This document shows positions 1 through 5,514 of a stretch of 5,660 nt of DNA, piece after piece. The DNA comes from Treponema sp. (GTDB taxonomy: Bacteria; Spirochaetota; Spirochaetia; Treponematales; Breznakiellaceae). How positions within the stretch are numbered: position 1 is the stretch's first letter; every line of letters begins with the position of its first letter. The notes under the pieces were generated by a model. That model made no database searches and was not told the DNA's origin. It saw nothing but the letters and a program-made list of their open reading frames with translations. Both the position numbers and the translations under genes were made by a program. The stretch lies in NCBI GenBank assembly GCA_031281685.1, contig JAITFA010000217.1, forward strand, positions 1 to 5,660, given 5' to 3'.

Positions 1-9
1 GTAACCCAT

Positions 10-23
10 GATGTCTGGCGCCA
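10..23 (+). repeat. Dispersed motif copy, GATGTCTGGCGCCA
   Basis: This 14-bp copy of the ATGTCTGnC motif family is identical to the copy at 416-429 and lies in the same orientation, so the pair brackets the 23-bp array. Its right half, TGGCGCCA, is a perfect 8-bp palindrome. The 10 bases ATGATGTCTG (8-17) recur at 397-406. The family appears nine more times at the right edge of the window. No function is known to me. Confidence 0.75.
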
Positions 24-62
24 CTCCATAAACAGCCCGCTTACGACTTGTAAACAACCTGC

Positions 63-396
63 TTTACGATCCGTCATAAGGCTTTATGACGATCCGTAAA
101 ACGGGTTTATGACGACTCGTAAAACGGGTTTATGACGATCCGTCATAAGGCTTTATGACGAGTCGTAAAGCGGACTTATGACGAGTCGTAAATTGGGTTT
201 ATGACGATCCGTCATAAGGCTTTATGACGACTCGTAAAGCGGGTTTATGACGAGTCGTAAAGCGGGTTTATGACGATCCGTCATAAGGGTTTATGACGAC
301 TCGTAAGGCGGGTTTATGACGATCCGTCATAAGGGTTTATGACGACTTGTAAAGCAGGTTTATGACGACTCGTAAGGCGGGTTTATGACGATCCGT
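63..396. repeat. 23-bp tandem repeat array with two alternating unit types
   Basis: Thirteen consecutive units of exactly 23 bp run from 83 to 381. A 20-bp shortened unit precedes them (63-82) and a truncated one follows (382-396); degenerate remnants may reach back to about 40. All units begin with TTTATGACGA or one change from it. Type A continues TCCGTCATAAGG, so that TTATGACG and CGTCATAA form an 8-bp inverted repeat around ATC. Type B continues STCGTAAAGCGGG, where S is C or G at the centre of ACGASTCGT. The order is A-hybrid-B, ABB, ABB, AB, ABB, A, giving a 69-bp higher-order period with one B missing. The period is not a multiple of three and stop codons are frequent, so it is not coding. 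There are no unique spacers, so it is not a CRISPR array. It may be a minisatellite, a protein-binding array or a structured 3' region of the MATE gene; the sequence does not decide. Confidence 0.93.
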
Positions 397-398
397 AT

Positions 399-429
399 GA
401 TGTCTGACACCGTTGGATGTCTGGCGCCA
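399..429 (+). repeat. Two dispersed motif copies closing the 23-bp array
   Basis: ATGTCTGACACC (400-411) and ATGTCTGGCGCC (417-428) lie 17 bp apart, directly after the truncated last 23-bp unit. The first is built on the odd palindrome TGTC-T-GACA. The second ends in the perfect palindrome TGGCGCCA. They belong to the same family as the repeat field at 5424-5660. Confidence 0.75.
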
Positions 430-457
430 TACGGCGACAGAGACACGCCGGATGAGC

Positions 458-1807
458 TTACTCAGTAACGTTGTGAAGCCACTTTCCGCTTTTGAAGCGC
501 CACAGATTGACCAACGCCTTAAGCGGTTCTTCAGAGCAGACGCAAATGTAGATGAGCCAGACCGGGGTGTGGAAGAAGAAGCTCGCTATAGCGGCAATGG
601 GCAGGGAAAACACCCACATGAACGCGACATCAAAGATGGCGCTGAAAACCGTGTCGCCACCAGCGCGGCAGATACCAATAATCATGGACATATTGAAAGC
701 GCGAAAGGGGTAGGAACAGCTCAGAATGATGAGCATAAGGGTAACGTCTCGCAAGACCTGTTCGTTCACGTTGAATACAAAGGGCAAAAGCTGGGAAAGC
801 GGAATCAGCACAAAAGCCGCGCCCACAGCGGTCAATGGCGCGAAGCGGACGAGCCGCGCCGCATAGTCCCGCGCCTCAAGCTCGTTACCCTCGCCAATCT
901 TTTTGCCGATCAGCACTGCCGCGCCATTACCAAGCCCGATGAAGAAGACCCAGGTGAGCTGGGAAATGGTATTGGTGATGTTGAACGCGGCGATGGCATC
1001 GGTGTCAGTGCGGGCGAAGATGATGTTCTGGGCGCTGATGCCGAGCGACCATACCACCTCGTTAAGCATAACCGGCAAGGTGATGTGGAAAAAGCGCTGA
1101 ACAAAGCTCAGTGAGAACGCGGCATAGTCCCGCAAGGGTCCGATGAAAGCATAGCGCCGCGTATAGCTGACAATCAGCAGGATCGCCGCCTCGGTGAAAC
1201 GCGCAATCACTGTGGCGATTGCCGCGCCACGCACACCCATTGCCGGTATGGGACCAAGCCCGAAGATGAAGACGTAGTTTAGGACAAAGTTTATCGACAG
1301 GGCGATGACTGTGCTGACCACGGTGAGGCGCACCCGCTCAATGGAACGCAGGGTTAAGATGCAGACAAAACTGGCGGCGTAGGGCAGGAACGCCGGCGAC
1401 AGGGCGCGCAGGTATACGGCGCCAACAGCGATTAGCGCCTCGTCCTGTGAATAGACCCTCAGAATCAGTTCCGGCGCGAAAAGCGTTGCCAGCGTAAACA
1501 GTACTGTCATGCTCAGGCTCAACAGGGCGCAGAGACCCATGTTCTTGCGTATACCGAGGAGGTCTTTCTTGCCCCAGAACTGGGCAGTGAAGATGGAGCC
1601 GCCGGAGCAGATGCCAAACAGAAACATATTATATAGAAAGAAAAAGTTGTTCCCCAAACCAACGGCGGCAATCTCCACAGTGCCGAGTCTGCCAATCATC
1701 ACCGTGTCGAGTATGTTCACCAATGAGTTGATGAGGTTCTGTACCATGATAGGCAGAGCTATGGTGAAGAGACTTTTGTAGAACGCTCTGTTGTCAAAAA
1801 GGTTCAC
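458..1807 (-). CDS. MATE-family multidrug/cation antiporter
   Basis: An inner-membrane efflux transporter of the multidrug and toxic compound extrusion family, which exports drugs or metabolites in exchange for H+ or Na+; the substrate cannot be read from sequence. The 449-residue length and about 12 hydrophobic segments match the family. The first half opens with the typical ALPIMVQNLINSLVNILDTV stretch (17-36), followed by MIGRLG. A loop carries GKKD (79-82), and NFVLNYVFIFG (173-183) precedes GVRGAAIATV (191-200). The second half repeats the plan with TLPVMLNEVVWSLG (243-256), GKKIGEGN (301-308) and RAGGDT (381-386). The start is GTG, 3 nt after the stop of the NYN gene and in the same frame, with no clear Shine-Dalgarno, which suggests translational coupling. 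No intrinsic terminator is seen after the stop; the 23-bp repeat array lies just downstream. Nothing appears truncated. Confidence 0.93.
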   Translation of the reverse strand: MNLFDNRAFYKSLFTIALPIMVQNLINSLVNILDTVMIGRLGTVEIAAVGLGNNFFFLYNMFLFGICSGGSIFTAQFWGKKDLLGIRKNMGLCALLSLSMTVLFTLATLFAPELILRVYSQDEALIAVGAVYLRALSPAFLPYAASFVCILTLRSIERVRLTVVSTVIALSINFVLNYVFIFGLGPIPAMGVRGAAIATVIARFTEAAILLIVSYTRRYAFIGPLRDYAAFSLSFVQRFFHITLPVMLNEVVWSLGISAQNIIFARTDTDAIAAFNITNTISQLTWVFFIGLGNGAAVLIGKKIGEGNELEARDYAARLVRFAPLTAVGAAFVLIPLSQLLPFVFNVNEQVLRDVTLMLIILSCSYPFRAFNMSMIIGICRAGGDTVFSAIFDVAFMWVFSLPIAAIASFFFHTPVWLIYICVCSEEPLKALVNLWRFKSGKWLHNVTE

Positions 1808-1810
1808 GGT

Positions 1811-2596
1811 TTAGGTTTTACTGCGGTTGCTGCGTTTCCATCGAATGTAGATTTGGTGTCCGCTGCTGTTTTCCTGCGCCCGTTCTTCGGTCTCGAACTG
1901 GGGTAAGGCGCGGAAGAGGTCTCCGAGTTTCTTGAAGCCGTAGTTACGGGGATCGAACTCGCTTGAGCGGTTAGTGATTTTCTGCCCGATACCGCCCAGA
2001 TACGCCCAGCCGGACTCGTCGGCAAGGTCATCCACAGTGTCGCGCAGGAGCTTTAGCAGCTTGCGGTCAACCTTAAATTCCTTACGGGCAGGCGCGGGGG
2101 CTTTTGCGTCATCCTCGTCTTCCTGTATGTCGCGCAGTATTTCGGTATAGATAAACTTATCGCAGACAGAGACAAAGGCGCGGGGCGTTTTTTTCTCGCC
2201 AAAGCCGTACACCATCAGCCCGCTTTCCCTTAACCGCGATGCCAAGCGCGTAAAGTCTGAATCACTCGACACAATGCAGAAGCCGTCCAGCCTGCCGCTG
2301 TAGAGCAGGTCCATTGCGTCGATAATCATCGCTGAATCAGTGGCGTTCTTACCGCTGGTATAGGCGAACTGTTGTATGGGTTGAATGGCGTATTCAAGGA
2401 GTTTGTCTTTCCATGAGCGGAGATTGGTACTGGTCCAGTCGCCGTAGATACGTTTAACACTGGCAACGCCATACTTGGCGACTTCTGCAAGTAAACCTTC
2501 GATGAGGGGGGCTTGGGTATTGTCAGCATCAATAAGAACAGCCAGTTTTGCTTGGCTGTTCTCAAGACCCTGACTTGAAAATGGTAATAGCGGCAT
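1811..2596 (-). CDS. NYN (PIN-like) domain protein with C-terminal OST-HTH/LOTUS domain, putative ribonuclease
   Basis: A 261-residue soluble protein with two recognisable parts. Residues 17-155 form a NYN domain of the LabA/DUF88 type, related to PIN nucleases. The acidic residues expected of a metal site are D23 and D25 in LIDADN, D87 in NATDSAM and D112/D114 in SSDSDF, with the usual IIDAMDLL helix after D87. An acidic, alanine/proline-rich linker (157-172) leads to residues 174-254, which look like an OST-HTH (LOTUS) domain: GWAYLGGIG, then YGFKKLGDLFRALPQFE and a final IYIRWK strand. NYN domains are predicted RNases and LOTUS domains bind RNA, so an RNA-processing role is inferred; the target is unknown. 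The ATG is 3 nt past the tRNA-Ala 3' end with no Shine-Dalgarno. There is no other in-frame ATG, GTG or TTG before the NYN core, so this start is retained. It is co-transcribed with the tRNA and probably the MATE gene. Confidence 0.88.
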   Translation of the reverse strand: MPLLPFSSQGLENSQAKLAVLIDADNTQAPLIEGLLAEVAKYGVASVKRIYGDWTSTNLRSWKDKLLEYAIQPIQQFAYTSGKNATDSAMIIDAMDLLYSGRLDGFCIVSSDSDFTRLASRLRESGLMVYGFGEKKTPRAFVSVCDKFIYTEILRDIQEDEDDAKAPAPARKEFKVDRKLLKLLRDTVDDLADESGWAYLGGIGQKITNRSSEFDPRNYGFKKLGDLFRALPQFETEERAQENSSGHQIYIRWKRSNRSKT

Positions 2597-2599
2597 TTC

Positions 2600-2673
2600 T
2601 GGAGAATAGGGGATTCGAACCCCTGACCTATAGATTGCGAACCTATCGCTCTAGCCAACTGAGCTAATTCCCC
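2600..2673 (-). tRNA. tRNA-Ala (anticodon CGC)
   Basis: The minus strand folds into a complete 74-nt cloverleaf. The acceptor stem pairs GGGGAAT with ATTCTCC. The D arm is GCTC/GAGC around AGTTGGCTA. The anticodon stem ATAGG/TCTAT holds the loop TTCGCAA, with CGC at positions 34-36. The variable loop is AGGTC, and the T arm AGGGG/CCCCT holds TTCGAAT. The acceptor contains the G3:U70 wobble pair, the main alanine identity element, and A73, so both anticodon and identity agree on alanine and codon GCG. CCA is not encoded; GAA follows A73 and then the ATG of the NYN gene. It is the first gene of a leftward unit, with a promoter about 30 bp upstream. Confidence 0.96.
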
Positions 2674-2708
2674 AAAGGCGGTCAATGCTTAACTATTAGT
2701 ATCTTAGC

Positions 2709-2724
2709 AAATCATGTATGATTT
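2709..2724. promoter_or_regulatory. 16-bp palindrome in the divergent promoter, possible operator
   Basis: AAATCATGTATGATTT has two perfect 7-bp arms (AAATCAT/ATGATTT) around a GT centre. It lies within the 18-bp spacer of the leftward tRNA promoter and overlaps the candidate -10 of the rightward glycosyltransferase gene. A dimeric regulator bound here could affect both directions. The arms are AT-rich, so chance is not excluded. Confidence 0.4.
2717..2722 (+). promoter_or_regulatory. Candidate -10 box for the glycosyltransferase gene
   Basis: TATGAT differs from TATAAT at one position and lies 23 bp before the ATG at 2746. No convincing -35 is present 16-18 bp upstream, so the promoter is weak, activator-dependent or misread. 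It sits inside the 16-bp palindrome. Confidence 0.35.
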
Positions 2725-2728
2725 GGTC

Positions 2729-2734
2729 AAGGGG
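2729..2734 (+). promoter_or_regulatory. Ribosome binding site of the glycosyltransferase
   Basis: AAGGGG lies 11 nt before the ATG at 2746, a little further than usual. It is the only purine-rich Shine-Dalgarno candidate there and supports this start. It overlaps the -35 box of the opposing tRNA promoter. Confidence 0.5.
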
Positions 2735-2745
2735 TTATACAAATT

Positions 2746-3903
2746 ATGTGGTATTTTCTATTCCGCCTTGGCTTTGCCGCGATCTTCATTGGCCTTCATT
2801 GCGCCTTGATGATCGGTCTGTTCATGGAATGGCGGCGCGACCAGCGTTTATGTGAAAAGGGGCGTCAGCAGCAGGCGCAGGAACCCAGCGCCCGGCCACG
2901 GGTTTCAGTGATCGTGCCGGTGAGAAACGAGGATAGCTGTCTCGCGGGCCTGCTCCAGAGCCTTGGGTTGCAGGACTACGCTGAGGCCGAGTATATCTTC
3001 ATTGACGACCGCTCTTCTGATGCAAGCGCCGGTCTCTTGCGCGACTTTGCCGCCGGGCAGAGTACCGCGTGTGTCAGGCTGATCACGCTTACGGAAAACC
3101 CCGGACCAAACCATAAGCAGTACGCCCTTGCGCGTGGGATTGAGTGTGCGACCGGCGACTTTTTTTTATTTACGGACGCGGACTGTGTTGTTCCACGGGG
3201 CTGGGTTTCCGCCATGCTTGAGCGCATGAGCGACGAGCGTGTGGGCGCGATTATTGGACCGGTATTCAAGAACCCAGAGGAAAGCGGCTTCTTCCATACC
3301 TACCAGTGTTTTGACCACGCCATACGCTATATGTACCTCGCTGGTTCCACGGGCATTGGCGCGGCGGGCGGCGGTTTTGGGAACAACCTCATGCTCCGCG
3401 CAGCCGCGCTCAAGCACATCGGCGGCTATGACGCCGTGCCGCCTTCACCAACTGAGGACGCGGCGCTGGTATCCCGCCTCCGCTCCCACTCCAACTACCA
3501 GATACGCGCCGCCATTGGCGCGGACACGCATGTACTGACGCGAAAGGAAACAAGCTGGCGTGCTTTTGTGAACCAAACCCTGCGCTGGAACAACGGCGGC
3601 CTATTCAGTCCCGACCCAATCACGCGCTTTAACTTTGGTTTCCTCATGATTACTATATCTATGGGCATACTGGCGCTACCCGCGCTTGTTGCGCTCCCGT
3701 CCCTTTGGCCACTCAGCGCCGCCGTACTGTTTTCCATGACCATGAACAGTGTCGCCACGCTCAGGCTCTTTGGTCAGTCCCTACCCAAACAAGGCATAGC
3801 CTACATTGTTCAGACCGTCTTTACCCCTATGTACTTCACGTTCCTCACGATTCTTGGTTTCTGTCGTATCAAGGTTACCTGGAAAGACTCCCGAATCCCC
3901 TAA
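2746..3903 (+). CDS. Membrane-anchored family 2 glycosyltransferase
   Basis: A GT-A fold enzyme of 385 residues that transfers sugar from a nucleotide donor to a growing glycan or lipid at the cytoplasmic face of the membrane; donor and acceptor are not evident. An N-terminal membrane segment (about 3-27) and a basic stretch precede the catalytic domain, which opens with VSVIVPVRNE (53-62). The motif set is complete: IDDRSSD (86-92), the metal-binding D144-A-D146, E237-D238 of TED (likely catalytic base) and QTLRW (277-281), a Q-x-x-R-W signature common in processive or membrane-type GT2 enzymes. Two to three hydrophobic segments follow (about 297-318, 322-340 and 352-373). It is divergent from the tRNA operon and 72 bp before the next gene, with no clear terminator. 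A run of eight T lies in the codons just before DAD. A role in surface glycan or glycolipid synthesis is inferred. Confidence 0.88.
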   Translation: MWYFLFRLGFAAIFIGLHCALMIGLFMEWRRDQRLCEKGRQQQAQEPSARPRVSVIVPVRNEDSCLAGLLQSLGLQDYAEAEYIFIDDRSSDASAGLLRDFAAGQSTACVRLITLTENPGPNHKQYALARGIECATGDFFLFTDADCVVPRGWVSAMLERMSDERVGAIIGPVFKNPEESGFFHTYQCFDHAIRYMYLAGSTGIGAAGGGFGNNLMLRAAALKHIGGYDAVPPSPTEDAALVSRLRSHSNYQIRAAIGADTHVLTRKETSWRAFVNQTLRWNNGGLFSPDPITRFNFGFLMITISMGILALPALVALPSLWPLSAAVLFSMTMNSVATLRLFGQSLPKQGIAYIVQTVFTPMYFTFLTILGFCRIKVTWKDSRIP

Positions 3904-3963
3904 GACGGGTATACATACAACGCAATTAGCGTGCGAATTCTAGCATGATTGACCGAAACTAGA

Positions 3964-3969
3964 TATAAT
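3964..3969 (+). promoter_or_regulatory. Consensus -10 box next to the start of the GGDEF-like gene
   Basis: A perfect TATAAT ends 6 nt before the ATG at 3976, so transcription would begin at or next to that ATG. The -35 region 16-18 bp upstream is poor. The box lies inside the longer TTG-started reading frame, which is one reason to prefer the ATG at 3976. Alternatively it is a chance AT-rich match. Confidence 0.4.
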
Positions 3970-3975
3970 ACTCCT

Positions 3976-5421
3976 ATGCGTAAACAATATACCCATGTTA
4001 GTTCTATAGACCGCCTTGGTACAGCGCCTGACGTCAAAACTCCGGTAGAACGTCCAATGGACAAAAGCTCGGTAGTATCGTCAATCATAGGCGTGGTTTG
4101 TATTTGCATTTATATAGGGGCCATCGTATTAGCGGTTATTCGTATTTATGTCAGCGTGATGGATCGACAGAGCATTGCCAAGCAGGAATTTTTCGAGCTG
4201 GTGAACACCGCGACTGAAGCCGCTTCGTCGTCCGCTGTGATTACAACTCCCTCATTTCAGAACGCCATCAAAGACTCGCTTGCGCGTTCAAAGACATTGA
4301 GGGGTGTCATTGTTTCCTCTGGACAGTTTGGCGATCAACCTTTTGAGCAGGAACCCGGGGCGGCTATTGCATGGGATGATGGGGTACTTCGTTTCAAGAC
4401 AGGACTTGGCTTTCCTAGTCCGGAAAATGTCTTTTTTGAGCGGCTCCAGATTGGCAACTTGCGGGACCTTAGCATCAAAGCGACGTATAACTATCTTGAT
4501 AACGCCGTCATTATCTCGGTGTTGAAGTATTCCCTTGTTATCATTGGCGGCGCTACAGCAGTGGCGCTTCTTGCTATGGGCTTGCAATTTCTCTTGTTAA
4601 ACGGGAAGAAAAAGACCCAAGCTGAAGCCTTCTCCAATATAGTGGATGGGAAGTACCGTACCGACGGGAATGAAACAGAGAACACACCGAAAGACGAGGA
4701 TGCTGAGGAGCCTCCCACGCTCCGCGATACGGACATTGACGAAGAACTTTTTGCCGACCCTGAGACCATCCCCCCGCCGGATGTTGAGAAAAAGCCTCCT
4801 GCCAAAGAGCCGGGGTGGGAAATTCCAGTAACGCTGCCGCCGCTACCGAAGGTGGATGTGCCGCCAAAGCCAGAAACGCCAGCTCCGGATCGGCAGAACC
4901 GGCCCGCCAACTCACTCTGTTGGGAAAGCGATACTGAAGACCGGCTCGCTGTGGCGCTCCGTGAAAGCACAAGCGCTGAGAAAGACCTGGTTGTTATGCT
5001 CATAGAACTCAAAGCCGATGACAATGGCGAAGCCGATGAGTCCTTGTACCGCATATTTGTTAATGAGGCGCTGGACTTCTTCTTCTTCCGCGACCGGCTC
5101 TTTGAGCGTGGGCAGCGGGGTATAACCGTTATCCTTCCCGGACTGGACCTGGACGGCGCCTTTGTCAAGGCCAATGATTTCCACAAGCGGGTAAGCGAGA
5201 AGCTGGGCGAGAAGGCGCGGGTCTTCATCGGTCTGAGCGCCCAGTCAGGCCGGGCTGTTAAGGCCGACCGGCTCCTTATTGAAGCGTCCGGGGCTTTGGC
5301 AAAGCTGGCGGAAAACCCAGGCTCGCCCATCATGGCTTTCAGAAGCGATCCCAAAAAGTACCGCGACTTTATGGCTTCGCAGAACAAAACAACCATACAA
5401 AAACCCATTGCGCCTCAGTAA
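3976..5421 (+). CDS. Two-TM sensor-like protein with degenerate GGDEF-like C-terminal domain
   Basis: A 481-residue membrane protein I cannot assign to a named gene. A short cytoplasmic N-terminus is followed by a first membrane segment (about 32-57), an extracytoplasmic region of roughly 125 residues, a second membrane segment (about 183-208), a charged and proline-rich linker (about 231-311) and a C-terminal domain (about 313-456). That domain has the order of a GGDEF fold: WESDTEDRLAVALRES, the strand DLVVMLIEL, RGQRGITVILPGLD where GGDEF would stand, then FIGLSAQ and ADRLLIEASGALAKL matching the SIGVA and AD-ALY-AK blocks. The G-G-D/E-E-F residues are absent, so it is probably not an active diguanylate cyclase; binding or scaffolding is possible. 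The start is uncertain: TTG at 3949 or ATG at 4057 are alternatives, none with a Shine-Dalgarno. Its stop codon lies inside the downstream repeat field. Confidence 0.7.
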   Translation: MRKQYTHVSSIDRLGTAPDVKTPVERPMDKSSVVSSIIGVVCICIYIGAIVLAVIRIYVSVMDRQSIAKQEFFELVNTATEAASSSAVITTPSFQNAIKDSLARSKTLRGVIVSSGQFGDQPFEQEPGAAIAWDDGVLRFKTGLGFPSPENVFFERLQIGNLRDLSIKATYNYLDNAVIISVLKYSLVIIGGATAVALLAMGLQFLLLNGKKKTQAEAFSNIVDGKYRTDGNETENTPKDEDAEEPPTLRDTDIDEELFADPETIPPPDVEKKPPAKEPGWEIPVTLPPLPKVDVPPKPETPAPDRQNRPANSLCWESDTEDRLAVALRESTSAEKDLVVMLIELKADDNGEADESLYRIFVNEALDFFFFRDRLFERGQRGITVILPGLDLDGAFVKANDFHKRVSEKLGEKARVFIGLSAQSGRAVKADRLLIEASGALAKLAENPGSPIMAFRSDPKKYRDFMASQNKTTIQKPIAPQ

Positions 5422-5423
5422 TT

Positions 5424-5514
5424 GGATGTCTGGCACCGTAACCGCGCCGAAACCGGATGTCTGGCACCGTAACCGCGCCGAAACCGGATGTCTGGCACCA
5501 TAGCCTCAGTAATT
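5424..5514 (+). repeat. 31-bp tandem repeat, two identical copies plus a divergent third
   Basis: Units at 5424-5454 and 5455-5485 are identical. Each consists of GGATGTCTGGCACC, then GTAACCGCGCC, then GAAACC. A third unit (5486-5514) keeps the 14-bp head but ends differently; its tail is a copy of the last bases of the preceding gene, including the stop codon. The period is not a multiple of three and the copies lie after the stop, so this is not a protein repeat. Confidence 0.9.

Larger units (their letters stand above)
2701..2730 (-). promoter_or_regulatory. Sigma-70-type promoter of the tRNA-Ala / NYN / MATE unit
   Basis: On the minus strand, TTGACC (2730-2725; five of six matches to the -35 consensus) is separated by 18 bp from TAAGAT (2706-2701; four of six matches to -10). 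Transcription would begin near 2694, leaving a leader of about 20 nt for RNase P to remove from the tRNA. Position and direction fit, but no data confirm it. Confidence 0.6.

Noticed and set aside
63..396. CRISPR array
   Set aside because: The 23-bp units abut with no unique spacers, and no cas gene is present.
63..396. Plasmid-type iteron origin or partition centromere
   Set aside because: The unit length and internal symmetry would fit, but no replication or partition gene lies in the window and the neighbours look chromosomal. I keep it only as a possibility for a binding array.
432..450. Hairpin CGGCG/CGCCG with a 9-nt loop just after the MATE stop, as an intrinsic terminator
   Set aside because: The stem is only 5 bp with a long loop, and no T-tract follows on the minus strand.
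413..1114. Long open frame on the plus strand opposite the MATE gene (about 230 codons)
   Set aside because: It is antisense to a full-length, clearly recognisable transporter, has a low-complexity hydrophilic composition with no domain, and begins inside the dispersed repeat.
2187..2200. Run of seven A in the NYN coding strand as a programmed frameshift site
   Set aside because: The codons read GAG-AAA-AAA-ACG, so the run is not in the register needed for a -1 slippery heptamer, and the gene is intact in one frame.
2326..2685. Minus-strand open frame running through the tRNA gene
   Set aside because: Its start, FGELAQLARAIGSQSIG, is the usual spurious translation of a tRNA; the rest is an off-frame shadow of the NYN gene.
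3949..3969. TTGACC (3949) and TATAAT (3964) as one promoter
   Set aside because: The spacer is only 9 bp, too short for a sigma-70-type promoter.
3904..3975. Terminator between the glycosyltransferase and the GGDEF-like gene
   Set aside because: I found only 4-bp stems and no T-run, so the two genes may be partly co-transcribed.
4491..5408. Long open frame on the minus strand (about 300 codons), very rich in serine
   Set aside because: Its composition is the mirror of the acidic and proline-rich coding sequence on the plus strand. The plus-strand frame has membrane segments and a recognisable domain.
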